Notes under the pieces: model-generated
The model's database searches: none
Seen by the model: only the letters and a program-made list of their open reading frames with translations
What the model was told of the DNA's origin: nothing
Shown here: positions 44,530-52,713 of the stretch, one piece after another
Numbering within the stretch: position 1 is the first letter of the stretch
Layout of the letters: each line of letters opens with the position of its first letter
Made by a program: the position numbers and the translations under genes
NCBI GenBank assembly: GCA_965279115.1
Contig: OZ257137.1
Span: 1,984,001-2,048,000 of the forward strand
Direction of reading: 5' to 3'
DNA from: JAEUOS01 sp965279115
GTDB lineage: Bacteria; Pseudomonadota; Gammaproteobacteria; Burkholderiales; JAEUOS01
Length of the DNA: 64,000 nucleotides

Positions 44530-45450
44530 TTACCAGACTTCACGACACAGGGCGGGCACCAGGTCGTCGTAAGCCGGCACCGAGGACAACAAGCCCATTT
44601 GCTGCGAAAAGGCATTGAGCGCATCGAGCTTGGCGCGCGAGATGGCGGCATCGTAGAACGGCGTATCGCGCCGTACCAGTTCGGCGATCATGGCGGTTTC
44701 GACTTCAGGAAAGTGATATTTGGCCGCCAGCGTGGCGAGCGACGGGTCCTTCTTCAGCGCGAGCTGCGCCGTGACGATGGCGCGCGTGACCGAGGCCGCC
44801 TCCTCCGGATGCTCTTCCACCCTTTGTTGTGTAGCCACCAGCGCCGGAAAGGTGTAATCCACCGAGCCCGGCGTACCGTCGCCGCGGCGCGCGTCGAGAA
44901 TCAGCCTGCCGACGCCGCTTTTGACCGCCACTTCGCAGCCCATGCCGTTGGCCCAGAAGCCGTCCAGCCGGCCCTCGGCCAGGGCTTCTGCCGCCATGAT
45001 GCCGAAGGAAGCCTTGGTACCCACCGCGCCCGGCACACGGCCGATCTGCACGTCCTTTTCCGGATCGAGCCCGACATCACGCAGCATGCGCGTGAGCCCA
45101 TCCACCGGGCCAAGGGCCGCACCGATGCGCAGGCCGCGCAAGGCGGTGAGGTCGCCATTTTCTGCGGCGATGTCGGCGCGCAGCACCAGAAACCAGTACA
45201 TGTTTTGCGACAGTGCGCACAACAACCGGCAACCGTTCCAGTCCTTGAAGGTGTACAGCGGCGCATGCGCGGCGCCGCCGGCATAGGCGATCTGCCCGTC
45301 GCGCAGCGCGTCATAGGTGGCAGTTACGGGGCCGAGCAGCTCGATGCTGGCCTCCAGCCCCTGCTCCTCCATGAAACCCAGTTCCACCGCGGCAATGGCG
45401 GGGAAGTACGAGGGCGACACCATGTCGGGAATGGCGATGCGGATGGTCAT
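44530..45450 (-). CDS. NMT1/THI5-like binding protein without signal peptide
   Basis: 306 residues with the periplasmic-binding fold (YFPAIAAVELGFMEEQGLEA, ALRDGQIAYAGGAAHAP, LRGLRIGAALGPVDG). The protein starts directly at the first strand (MTIRIAIPDMVSP). An in-frame TGA lies about 13 codons upstream, so no hidden signal peptide exists and the protein should stay in the cytoplasm. Operon with the flavoprotein and 2Fe-2S genes suggests substrate presentation or an enzyme role rather than transport. Confidence 0.85.
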   Translation of the reverse strand: MTIRIAIPDMVSPSYFPAIAAVELGFMEEQGLEASIELLGPVTATYDALRDGQIAYAGGAAHAPLYTFKDWNGCRLLCALSQNMYWFLVLRADIAAENGDLTALRGLRIGAALGPVDGLTRMLRDVGLDPEKDVQIGRVPGAVGTKASFGIMAAEALAEGRLDGFWANGMGCEVAVKSGVGRLILDARRGDGTPGSVDYTFPALVATQQRVEEHPEEAASVTRAIVTAQLALKKDPSLATLAAKYHFPEVETAMIAELVRRDTPFYDAAISRAKLDALNAFSQQMGLLSSVPAYDDLVPALCREVW

Positions 45451-45555
45451 GACAAGTTTGCAATCAAGGGAGGCGCCGCTGAAAATTCAGCTTGACGCGA
45501 AAATTCGGGTATCGCGGCCGGGCACCGCACACCGCGGGCCCGGCGATGATGCACG

Positions 45556-46023
45556 CTATGCGGCCTGCAGGCCTGCCAGCTCCGCCAGCACCTCGCTGGC
45601 AATTGGCAAGACGCCAGCCGGGTACAGATGAAACGCCCGGACAATGCCCTTGGGATCGACGATGGTGATCGACCGCAGGGTATAGCCCGCCTCGGCGCTG
45701 AAGGTACCCAGGCTTTGCGATACCTTGCCGTGCGGATAAAAATCCGACATCAGCGGATGCCCGACGCCGCCCAGGGCCTGCGCCCAGACTTTCAGTGAAG
45801 GTACCGTATCGCAGGACAAGCCGAGCAACTGGGCGCCTTTTTCTTCAAATTGCTTCAACGCACGGTTGAAGTTGGAGGTCTGGTTGCTTCACCCGCCGGT
45901 GAAAGCGAACGGGTAGGCCGAGATGACCAGCCACTTCGACCCCATGTACTGGGCCGACGAGATTTCGCTGCCGTCGTGGGCCTTGAGTTTGAACTCCGGA
46001 ACTGCCTTGCCGACTTCCGCCAT
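45556..46023 (-). CDS. Peroxiredoxin, candidate selenoprotein (TGA = Sec45)
   Basis: 155 codons read as one frame if the TGA at 45891-45889 is selenocysteine. Residues 1-44 and 46-155 each match an AhpC/TSA peroxiredoxin. The join reads YPFAFTGG-[TGA]-SNQTSNF, placing the TGA exactly at the peroxidatic Cys of PxxxTxxC. Arg117 (TLRSITIVD) is the conserved active-site Arg, and the only cysteine is Cys71 (LSCDT). AAGGAG lies 7 nt before ATG 46023. A 7-bp stem-loop 17 nt after the TGA fits a SECIS. A nonsense mutation of TGC/TGT is the alternative, but nothing else is decayed. Confidence 0.8.
45853..45871 (-). promoter_or_regulatory. Candidate bacterial SECIS element
   Basis: In the transcript, CUUCAAC and GUUGAAG pair perfectly (7 bp) around loop CGUGC, beginning 17 nt after the UGA; the apical loop begins 24 nt after it. 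Known bacterial SECIS elements have a 4-16 bp upper stem, a loop with G among its first two bases and a distance of about 16-37 nt from UGA to the apical loop. All three hold here. SelB binding is not shown. Confidence 0.65.
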
Positions 46024-46104
46024 GCTGCGCTCCTTGGAATGAATCGTTGACGGGAACTGCCTTGCACAGAATACCCAAATCACCCGACCGCCGCATGTGA
46101 GGCG

Positions 46105-46608
46105 TCAACGCCCCGTTTCGGCGAGGGTGCGCTGGTAGGTCTGCTGGATGATCCAGGCGTCGAAGCTGGCGCGGTGACGGTGCTTCTGCACCTCGGCCAG
46201 GACCCGATCCTTGGTTTCGTGCCAGCGCTCCATCTGCGCCTCCGTGAGGATCATTTCCAGCGGGCTGACCCGGAACTTCATTTCCATCTGGGCCTTGTGG
46301 AACAGGGTGGTGAGCCAGGGCTTGTCGACCACCCAGCCGTCGGTATAGAGCGTCTTGCCCTCGAGCAGATGGTTCATGTGGGCGGCCACTTCCGGGATCG
46401 GCTTGCCGTAGGTTTCAAGGATGTCGCGGGCGATGCGATGCACCTTCTCGGCTTCGCTGTCCCAATGGTCCCACTCTGCGGCCGGCAGGATCAGGGAGCA
46501 GTACTTGGTGTCATCGTCGAGGGCGACGCCCACCTCGATGGGATAGCTCGTCCCGCCAAAGCCGGAGGCCTCGACGTCGATGATGATGGGGGTTTTCGGT
46601 CCGGCCAT
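46105..46608 (-). CDS. DEDDh 3'-5' exonuclease-like protein
   Basis: 167 residues. Exo I IIIDVEASGFGG gives Asp11 and Glu13, the central motif TDGWVVDKPWLTTLF supplies the next Asp, and HRASFDAW is the H-x4-D of exo III. This is the RNase T/DnaQ-type arrangement for two-metal 3'-end hydrolysis of nucleic acid. Small and free-standing, without polymerase or helicase domains. Start ATG 46608 has only a weak ribosome binding site. Confidence 0.75.
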   Translation of the reverse strand: MAGPKTPIIIDVEASGFGGTSYPIEVGVALDDDTKYCSLILPAAEWDHWDSEAEKVHRIARDILETYGKPIPEVAAHMNHLLEGKTLYTDGWVVDKPWLTTLFHKAQMEMKFRVSPLEMILTEAQMERWHETKDRVLAEVQKHRHRASFDAWIIQQTYQRTLAETGR

Positions 46609-46737
46609 GTCTTTGCCTTGCTTTGTTGTGTTGTGGCGCCTGGGCTTGCTGCACACTGCGGGGAATAGTGCGCAAGCAATGCAAGAGCCGGACCAGAATC
46701 CCGCCTTCCGGAAGGTCCGCTGATACGTTTGATGATA

Positions 46738-47220
46738 TCAAGCGGCGGATCCGGCCATGGCGTCCGCGAAAGCCGCCGCCGCAAGAGTGCTTGCCTTGCC
46801 GAACCTGGCCACCAGGCGCACCGACCGCGGGGCGATGACAAACAGCAAGAAGTCGCCAAAGCCGAACATCGGTTCGCTTTCAGGAAATCGCACCAGGTAG
46901 GCCTGCCGGGCCAGTGCATGGGTCGAATCGCCGGGTGGGCATTGGCGCGCCTGACCCGCGATGGCCACACGCGGCGTGGCCTGCGCCGTCACCCCGGGGG
47001 CCGGTGGCGCGATCACCAGAAGGCTCACCCCCGTGTGCTCCAGCATGTCGCGGGTGTGGGAGGCCAGGCTGCTGACATGGATGATCACGCCTTCCCCCTT
47101 TGGCAGAAGCGCGAACGGCACCATCGAAACAGCGGGCTCGCCCTTGTGCAGCGTGCCCAAGGATGCGACCTGCTGGCTTTCCAGCATCGCCTTCAGGGTT
47201 TCAATGACGGCCGGTTCCAT
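46738..47220 (-). CDS. PNPOx-like split-barrel protein (HugZ-type)
   Basis: 160 residues with the FMN-binding split-barrel pattern: LESQQVASLGTLHKGEPAVSMVPFALLPKGEGVIIHVSSLASHTRDMLEHTGVSLLVI, then GQARQ and a C-terminal FGFGDFLLFVIAP stretch. Members are FMN oxidases or heme-degrading proteins (HugZ/HutZ). It lacks the extra C-terminal DUF2470 domain of complete HugZ. No heme uptake genes adjacent, so the role is uncertain. Confidence 0.78.
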   Translation of the reverse strand: MEPAVIETLKAMLESQQVASLGTLHKGEPAVSMVPFALLPKGEGVIIHVSSLASHTRDMLEHTGVSLLVIAPPAPGVTAQATPRVAIAGQARQCPPGDSTHALARQAYLVRFPESEPMFGFGDFLLFVIAPRSVRLVARFGKASTLAAAAFADAMAGSAA

Positions 47221-47240
47221 GCTGCGACCGGTTCGTCAGG

Positions 47241-47816
47241 CTAATGGCAACCACCGGCCATCTGGAATTCGACCGGCCACGCGTAATCAAATGCGCCAGG
47301 CGCGCACTTGTCGGCGCAATCGGTCGCCGCCAGGGTCACGCGGTCCGCCTGGTGCCACACCCGCAAAGTGCAGGCGGCGTTCGAGTTGGCCTGCAGTTCC
47401 ACGAACGGCGTGGTCTTGACCTGCTTGAACGCCGCCATCTGGTAGCGGCATGACCCGCGTTTGGGCACGTCAATACGCACGGCGAGCTGGCTCACCTTGC
47501 CGTCGGCGATATCGATCTGCGCGTTCTCCGCATATCCGGTTTCGTCCTTGGCCACACAGCTGCCCTTGAACGACAGCCCCGGTACTGGCGGTGCCGGGGT
47601 GCCTTCCGGCGCGGGGGTCTGGGTGGGTGGCGTCGGTGGCGCCGGCGCCTTCTCGCGCCCGCGCAGCTTGCGCACGAGGTCGCGCACGACTTCGAACTGC
47701 TGCTTGAGCTTCATCAACTGCTCGTAGTCGAGCGCGCTTGCCGGGCTGGCCAGCAAGGTGGCCGCGACCAGCGCCATGAAAAGCCTGCCGATGACGGATC
47801 GAATCCTGAGACGCAT
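47241..47816 (-). CDS. Exported hypothetical protein with proline-rich linker
   Basis: 191 residues. Signal peptide MRLRIRSVIGRLFMALVAATLLASPASA, a charged helix (LKQQFEVVRDLVRKLRGREKA), a Pro/Thr-rich linker at 65-85, then a beta domain with three or more cysteine pairs (GSCVAKD, GSCRYQM, ACTLRVW, DCADKC, GGCH) suitable for disulfides. No family recognised. GGGGGA precedes ATG 47816. Confidence 0.7.
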   Translation of the reverse strand: MRLRIRSVIGRLFMALVAATLLASPASALDYEQLMKLKQQFEVVRDLVRKLRGREKAPAPPTPPTQTPAPEGTPAPPVPGLSFKGSCVAKDETGYAENAQIDIADGKVSQLAVRIDVPKRGSCRYQMAAFKQVKTTPFVELQANSNAACTLRVWHQADRVTLAATDCADKCAPGAFDYAWPVEFQMAGGCH

Positions 47817-47853
47817 GTTGTAGTTCCCCCTGTTGTTGTTTTGCGATGATGCG

Positions 47854-48231
47854 TCATTCTGCATAAATAAACCTTACGAGCGCGATCGCCAGGGCGAAAA
47901 CATACCCGTAGGCGAAACGATCGATGCCCAGTACCGGCTCGCCGCGCCGCATGCGCAAGGAGCCCAGCACGGACATGATGGCCCCCACCAGGATGGGGGT
48001 GACGATCAGGTTGGCGACGCGCCAGGGCTCCGGAACCATGTGCTCCGAAAAGAGCAGCAGGCTGAGGCCGCCGGCGAGCGCGCCGAAGATCGCATAGGCG
48101 ATCGCCGCCAGCCATGGATTCGGCTTGCGGCGCAGCGGCTCCGAAAGCGACTGCAGCCCGAGTTCGAGCAACACTTCACCAAAGGCCTGCAGCAGGAATT
48201 CGCCTGCAAGCTCCAGGATGAACTCAATCAA
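47854..48231 (-). CDS. Small hypothetical membrane protein
   Basis: 125 residues with an amphipathic N-terminal helix (MIEFILELAGEFLLQAFGEV) and about three membrane segments near 40-60, 72-92 and 105-121. Not recognised beyond that. Located between two short hypothetical genes on the same strand, 22 nt from the next. Confidence 0.65.
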   Translation of the reverse strand: MIEFILELAGEFLLQAFGEVLLELGLQSLSEPLRRKPNPWLAAIAYAIFGALAGGLSLLLFSEHMVPEPWRVANLIVTPILVGAIMSVLGSLRMRRGEPVLGIDRFAYGYVFALAIALVRFIYAE

Positions 48232-48253
48232 GGGGCCACCGGGTCAAGCAACA

Positions 48254-48664
48254 TCACTTCGCCCGCATGCGGTTGTTGCGCGGGTTGTGCTCCAACTCGC
48301 ACAGGCCCAGCGCTTCCATCAGCGGCGGCACATAGACGCCGAAGCGGCCGCGCAGCCCTTTCTTCAAGCCATACCAACCGCCCGCCGGGTTGGACGGGGA
48401 CCGCCCCCACGCCTCGACCGTTCCTTCCTTGGCCGGCTTCTGCTCGTCGGCCCCACCGAGTTCAACCCAGTCGGCCCGGGCCTTGAGCATGGCATGCAGG
48501 TCGTCGATACACCGCGCGTCGTAGTGCAGCACGGTGCTTCCGACGGTGCAGACCAGGATGGGCTTGCCATCCTTCTGGTCGACATGCATGGTGAAGTCCG
48601 AGGTGCCGGGCGGCGTCTTGAGCATCCAGGGATTGTCCTTGGTGCGATCGAGTTTGGCGGCCAT
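48254..48664 (-). CDS. Hypothetical protein
   Basis: 136 residues, no signal or membrane segment. AAGGAGA lies before ATG 48664 (MAAKLDRTKDNPWMLKTPPG). The middle reads DGKPILVCTVGSTVLHYDARCIDDL, which alternates like a compact beta protein. No known family recognised; codon use resembles its neighbours, so a real gene is likely. Confidence 0.65.
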   Translation of the reverse strand: MAAKLDRTKDNPWMLKTPPGTSDFTMHVDQKDGKPILVCTVGSTVLHYDARCIDDLHAMLKARADWVELGGADEQKPAKEGTVEAWGRSPSNPAGGWYGLKKGLRGRFGVYVPPLMEALGLCELEHNPRNNRMRAK

Positions 48665-48719
48665 GGTTCTCCTTTCATTGCGTGTTGGCAAAGACTGCCG
48701 TGACAACCCCTTCGCCCCT

Positions 48720-49355
48720 TCAGGGCATCTGGCGGAAGGTGCCGTCCCCATGGGGAGCGGCCAAGAATTCGGGCAGGGCTTCCACGGCCGCCGAAAACGC
48801 CGCAAGCCGGGGAAACCGTTCGACGGGCACCATGTCCGGAATCAACTGCCGGGTGAAATGCCAGGCCACGCCCAGCGTGATGCCCGCCTGGCGGATGGAT
48901 TCGCGCGCGCTTGCGGGCGGTGCGGCGGCGAGCTCGGCTTCAAGCTGGTCGTACGCGGCCAGCACCTGGCCGCTGACCCGGTCGACCCAAGGTCCATGCA
49001 GCTTCTCGGCCGGTCGCAGTTCCCGTTCGTAGACGATCTGCACGCTCTTGTCGGTGGCGGCCAGCGCCAGGCCGATCAAGCGCAAGTCACGTTGCAGCTC
49101 CGCAAGCGAGCCCGGCATGAGGGAGCGCGGGCGCGCGAGCGCCTCGGCATATTCGAGGATGAGGGTGGAATCCATCAGCACCGTGCCGTCACCGCAAATG
49201 AAAGTGGGCGCCTTGACCACCGGATTGATGAGCCGAAACGCGTCGAAGGCGCGAAACACCGAAAGCGACTGGTGCTCGAACTTGAGGCCGAGCAACTGCA
49301 GGGAAATGGCGACGCGCCGCACATAGGGCGAATCGAGCATGCCGACAAGTTTCAT
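48720..49355 (-). CDS. Glutathione S-transferase
   Basis: 211 residues. Thioredoxin-like domain MKLVGMLDSPYVRRVAISLQLLG with catalytic Ser9 or Tyr11, cis-Pro region VKAPTFICGDG and gamma-Glu-binding DSTLILEYAEA; alpha-helical C-terminal half. Similar in architecture to the other GST at 15895 but a different subgroup. Sixty-six nt upstream of the AraC gene end on the same strand. Confidence 0.9.
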   Translation of the reverse strand: MKLVGMLDSPYVRRVAISLQLLGLKFEHQSLSVFRAFDAFRLINPVVKAPTFICGDGTVLMDSTLILEYAEALARPRSLMPGSLAELQRDLRLIGLALAATDKSVQIVYERELRPAEKLHGPWVDRVSGQVLAAYDQLEAELAAAPPASARESIRQAGITLGVAWHFTRQLIPDMVPVERFPRLAAFSAAVEALPEFLAAPHGDGTFRQMP

Positions 49356-49421
49356 GAACCCTCCACGCGGACGAACGTCAATTGCCGTCCAATGGTCCGG
49401 CAAGTGTGGCCGCAGGTCAAG

Positions 49422-50357
49422 TCAGAGCGGCGCCACCGGAATGCAGATCCCGCATTCGAACACCCCGGTCTTCGGGTCGAACATGGCCCCCTTCGGATAG
49501 TACTCAAAGCTCGGCCGCGCATCGAGTTGCAGCCCGCTGGAAGGCAGCCAGTCGCGCAGGATCGCGGCCCACGCGTCGCCCACCTGCTCCACCGTACCGC
49601 GGAAAGCGAGCACCGCGTACTTGCCGCCCGGGATTGTGCTCTTGAGCGCGCCGCCATTGACGACGAAGTCCGGCGTGACTTCCGCGCAGGCGTCGTAGCG
49701 GCATTGTTCCGGCGCGGTGATGCCGGGGTCGTCGTGGCTGATGCCATAGCGTGCGTGGTCAGGGCCCAGACGGTTCGTGACCGCCCACGGCACGTAGGTT
49801 TCCTGCCAGAAACGCGCAATGGCCGGTCCATAGGGACCGATATGGCGCAGATAGGCGATGGTCGCAGGCGCGCGGTCGATGATGCTCACTTTCAAGGGCG
49901 TCTCCTTGTTCGGGTGTCGGGAGAGCGCATGGTGCGCGAACGGCGCAGCAAATGCCTGACCAGGATTGCTGTCGACCTGACCCGTCTTGCGGTTCGCGCG
50001 CCGCCGCGCCACCTGTTGCGCCCGCCAGGCGGTAGGTGAACTGCCGAACCGGGCGCGGAAGGCGCGGGTAAACGCCTCCGCCGAACCGAACCCCACCGAC
50101 AAGGAAATATCGAGCACCCGGGTGCGCGGCTGTGCCGCCAGGCGCATCGCGGCCACCTCCACCCGCCGGCGTCGCAGGTAATCACCTAGGGTCTCACCCA
50201 TCCACGCCGAGAACAGGCGATGAAAGTGGAACGGCGAGAAATGCGCCACCTCGGCCAGGGTGGCAAGGTCGAGCGGCTCATCGAGGTGCGTATCGATGTG
50301 CGCCAGCACCCGGTGCATGCGGGCCTGGTATTCGGCGCGGCTGTCTCCATCAAGCAT
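49422..50357 (-). CDS. AraC-family regulator with GyrI-like effector domain
   Basis: 311 residues. Two AraC helix-turn-helix units at 12-110 (LDLATLAEVAHFSPFHFHRLF and VLDISLSVGFGSAEAFTRAF) and a C-terminal GyrI/SOUL-type domain at 155-311 (VSIIDRAPATIAYLRHIGPYG). Rob/SoxS-like regulators with this arrangement sense hydrophobic molecules. ATG 50357 opens the DNA-binding part; divergent from the ArsR-SRPBCC pair, with paired palindromes between. Confidence 0.9.
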   Translation of the reverse strand: MLDGDSRAEYQARMHRVLAHIDTHLDEPLDLATLAEVAHFSPFHFHRLFSAWMGETLGDYLRRRRVEVAAMRLAAQPRTRVLDISLSVGFGSAEAFTRAFRARFGSSPTAWRAQQVARRRANRKTGQVDSNPGQAFAAPFAHHALSRHPNKETPLKVSIIDRAPATIAYLRHIGPYGPAIARFWQETYVPWAVTNRLGPDHARYGISHDDPGITAPEQCRYDACAEVTPDFVVNGGALKSTIPGGKYAVLAFRGTVEQVGDAWAAILRDWLPSSGLQLDARPSFEYYPKGAMFDPKTGVFECGICIPVAPL

Positions 50358-50508
50358 GCAGTACCGGACAGGCAGGTTAAAGGCGGGGCGACAACGAGGT
50401 AAAGCAGAAAAGCACGGGGCTTGAATTGGCAGTGCGGCCCGTCGGAAATATATCGCCAATACGTTCCGGAGCGTCTGCGGAACGGACGCCACGCATTGGA
50501 AATATCAT

Positions 50509-50524
50509 TCAACCAGAAGGTTGA
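50509..50524. promoter_or_regulatory. Candidate ArsR operator 1
   Basis: TCAACC-AGAA-GGTTGA, a perfect 6-bp inverted repeat upstream of the ArsR gene. The same TTCAAC half-site occurs in the second repeat at 50548, which argues for one dimeric regulator binding twice. Confidence 0.55.
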
Positions 50525-50538
50525 CAATAAACGGGTGG

Positions 50539-50919
50539 ATGGATATATTCAACTACATGGTTGAATTAAATACATCCCGTCTCGACGCCATCTTCCACGC
50601 CCTGGGCGACGCCACGCGCCGCCAGATGCTTCGCGACCTGGCCGGCGGCGAGCGCACCGTGGGCCAATTGGCGGCACCGTTCGAGATATCGCTCGCAGCG
50701 GCCTCAAAGCACATCAAGGCGCTCGAAGGCGCCGGGCTGATCCGGCGCGAGGTGCAGGGCCGCACCCATGTGTGCCGCCTCGATCCCGGGCCGCTGGCCA
50801 GCGCCAGCGAGTGGCTGGGTTTCTATGAAGACTTCTGGACCCACCGCCTGGATGCGCTCGACCGCCTGCTCCGCGAGGACGCATCCATCACCCCCAACCG
50901 CAAAGGCAAACGAAAATGA
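50539..50919 (+). CDS. ArsR-family transcriptional regulator
   Basis: 126 residues from ATG 50539; ATG 50557 (MVELNTS) is equally possible and would lie inside the operator. Winged helix: LDAIFHALGDATRRQMLRDL and VGQLAAPFEISLAAASKHIKALEGAGLIRR. No Cys pair for metal sensing, so it is of the SRPBCC-associated type, not a metal sensor. Overlaps the SRPBCC gene by ATGA. Confidence 0.88.
   Translation: MDIFNYMVELNTSRLDAIFHALGDATRRQMLRDLAGGERTVGQLAAPFEISLAAASKHIKALEGAGLIRREVQGRTHVCRLDPGPLASASEWLGFYEDFWTHRLDALDRLLREDASITPNRKGKRK
50548..50565. promoter_or_regulatory. Candidate ArsR operator 2, overlapping the start
   Basis: TTCAAC-TACATG-GTTGAA: perfect 6-bp arms at 50548-50553 and 50560-50565. 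The spacer holds part of the alternative start ATG (50557). Binding here would repress its own gene. Confidence 0.55.
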
Positions 50920-51449
50920 CCGCGACCCAAGCCGCCGACAACTACGGCACCCTGATCGAACCCGCTACCCTCAACATCCAGCGCCTGCTGCCCGGGCCAA
51001 TCGAGCGGGTGTGGGCCTACCTGACCGAAAGCGACTTGCGCCGCAAATGGCTGGCGGCTGGCCAGATGGAGCCGAAACAAGGCAGTGCCTTCGAACTGGT
51101 TTGGCGCAATGACGAACTGACCAATCCGCCGGGCAGGCGGCCGGCGGGATTCGGCGAAGAACACCGCATGCAAAGCCGCATCATCGAGGCCAGCCCGCCG
51201 CGCAAGCTGGTTTTCACCTGGGGCGAAAGCGCGGAGGTGTCCATCGAGCTCGAGCCCAAGGGCGACAAGGTGCTGCTCAACCTGATCCATCGCCGCGTGA
51301 CCGAACGCGCCATGCTGCTCAACGTGAGCGCCGGCTGGCACACCCACCTGGACATCCTGTCCGCCCGGCTCGGCGGTACAGAGCCACTGCCCCTGTGGGA
51401 CGAGTGGAGCCACCTGCGGGCGGAATACGAGCAGCGACTGCCCGCTTGA
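50916..51449 (+). CDS. SRPBCC (AHSA1/START-like) family protein
   Basis: 177 residues with the helix-grip pattern LNIQRLLPGPIERVWAYLTESDLRRKWL at the start, VEFTWGESAEV-like SRIIEASPPRKLVFTWGESAEV in the middle, and GWHTHLDILSARL near the end. Such proteins coupled to ArsR genes usually bind a lipophilic ligand. The two form a translationally coupled pair. Ligand unknown. Confidence 0.88.
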   Translation: MTATQAADNYGTLIEPATLNIQRLLPGPIERVWAYLTESDLRRKWLAAGQMEPKQGSAFELVWRNDELTNPPGRRPAGFGEEHRMQSRIIEASPPRKLVFTWGESAEVSIELEPKGDKVLLNLIHRRVTERAMLLNVSAGWHTHLDILSARLGGTEPLPLWDEWSHLRAEYEQRLPA

Positions 51450-51534
51450 GCGATGCGGCATTTGTGTCGAAAGTGCCGGTCAACAATCGTCGTAGCGTGA
51501 CCGCGCTTTCCCTTTATCGATCGGAGCAAGAAGC

Positions 51535-51885
51535 ATGACCACCCACACCGGAAGCTGCCATTGCGGTGGCATCGAATTCGAGATTGAAGGCAAGATTGAC
51601 AGCGGCCTGGCATGCAACTGTTCCATCTGCTCGCGCAAGGGCTCGCTGCTGTGGTTTGTGCCCAGGGCCAACCTCAAACTCAAGACCGCGGAATCCGCTG
51701 CCAGCACCTACATGTTCAACAAGCATGTGATCAAGCATCGCTTCTGCCCGGTGTGCGGCATTCATCCGTATGGTGGAGGCGTCGATCCCGCGGGCAATGC
51801 GGTTGCGGCCATCAATCTGCGCTGCATCGAGAATCTTGATCTTGCGACGGTGCCGGTGCACAACTTTGACGGCAAGGCGTTGTAG
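51535..51885 (+). CDS. GFA/CENP-V-family zinc protein
   Basis: 116 residues with the zinc cysteines of glutathione-dependent formaldehyde-activating enzyme relatives: GSCHCGG, CNCSICSRKGSL and FCPVCGIHPYGGG. Function of these small members is mostly unknown; glutathione adduct metabolism is a guess. A second member lies at 55281. Confidence 0.88.
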   Translation: MTTHTGSCHCGGIEFEIEGKIDSGLACNCSICSRKGSLLWFVPRANLKLKTAESAASTYMFNKHVIKHRFCPVCGIHPYGGGVDPAGNAVAAINLRCIENLDLATVPVHNFDGKAL

Positions 51886-51933
51886 CGGCCTTCCGCCTGG
51901 CGCCGGCAGATCAAGCTTCCTCCACGCGGTCGG

Positions 51934-52554
51934 CTAAGTCTGGCGTTTCGCCATCGCCAGGTAGGCACCCAATCCGAGCATGATGCTCCCGGAAACCCGC
52001 GTGAGGATACGAGCCCGCGCCGAACGCGCGGTCTGTGACCGGAGCAGGCGGTCGGCCGCGAAAACCGCGATCACATCCACCGCCGTATTGAGGGTGACGC
52101 AAATGCTGCCCAGCGCCACCAGCTGCTGAACGAGCGGCTCGTTCGGGGACACGAACTGCGGAAGGAAGGCCAGGAAGAAAAGCGCGGTCTTGACGTTCAA
52201 CGCTTCAACCACGATGCCTTCGAAAAACGCGCGGCGCGGCCCTTGCGGCGAGACGTCGGTTGCCTGTGGCGCGTGATCCTTGCGGAGCAGCATCCGGATG
52301 CCGCGGTAAACGAGATACGCGGCGCCGAGGTACTTGACCAGGCTGAAAGCCAGCGCCGATTGGGCGATCAAGAGGGATACGCCCAGCGCGGCCGCCAGCA
52401 CGTGGACCATGCCACCCACCGCAGTGCCGAAGCAGGAAGCCAATCCTTCGTTGCGGCCACCCGCCGCCGTGCGCGCGACCACATAGGCGATGCCGGGTCC
52501 CGGCGTAACCGCCAGGACCACGGCCGCGATGAGAAATGCAGTAAATGGCGACAT
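51934..52554 (-). CDS. LysE/RhtB-family exporter
   Basis: 206 residues with about six membrane segments. N-terminal signature MSPFTAFLIAAVVLAVTPGPGIAYVV (TPGPG motif), then ALGVSLLIAQSALAFSLVKYLGAAYLVYRGIRML and EALNVKTALFFLAFLPQFV. Exports an amino acid or similar compound. The ATG is at 52554. Confidence 0.92.
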   Translation of the reverse strand: MSPFTAFLIAAVVLAVTPGPGIAYVVARTAAGGRNEGLASCFGTAVGGMVHVLAAALGVSLLIAQSALAFSLVKYLGAAYLVYRGIRMLLRKDHAPQATDVSPQGPRRAFFEGIVVEALNVKTALFFLAFLPQFVSPNEPLVQQLVALGSICVTLNTAVDVIAVFAADRLLRSQTARSARARILTRVSGSIMLGLGAYLAMAKRQT

Positions 52555-52713
52555 GGATGGTTTGCTTTCCGGATACGGCAGACGAAATGGCGACCTTGCC
52601 TGAAGCGGACGTCCGACACCTGCGACCAAGCTTACCGCGTCCGGCCACGGGTTGGGCCAGGGCGCGCAACCCGGAGCCCTCGCGATCCACGCGACTCGAA
52701 TACCATTGGCGGC

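Noticed and set aside
42851..44572. Long plus-strand frame opposite the flavoprotein
   Set aside because: Low-complexity His/Gly/Ala/Arg composition, no motif; the minus strand carries a complete FAD protein.
45853..46083. Treating the peroxiredoxin as two separate genes or as a pseudogene
   Set aside because: Both halves lie in one frame, the only break is a TGA at the catalytic Cys, there is no other decay, and a SECIS-like stem follows. A nonsense mutation cannot be excluded without the selABCD search.
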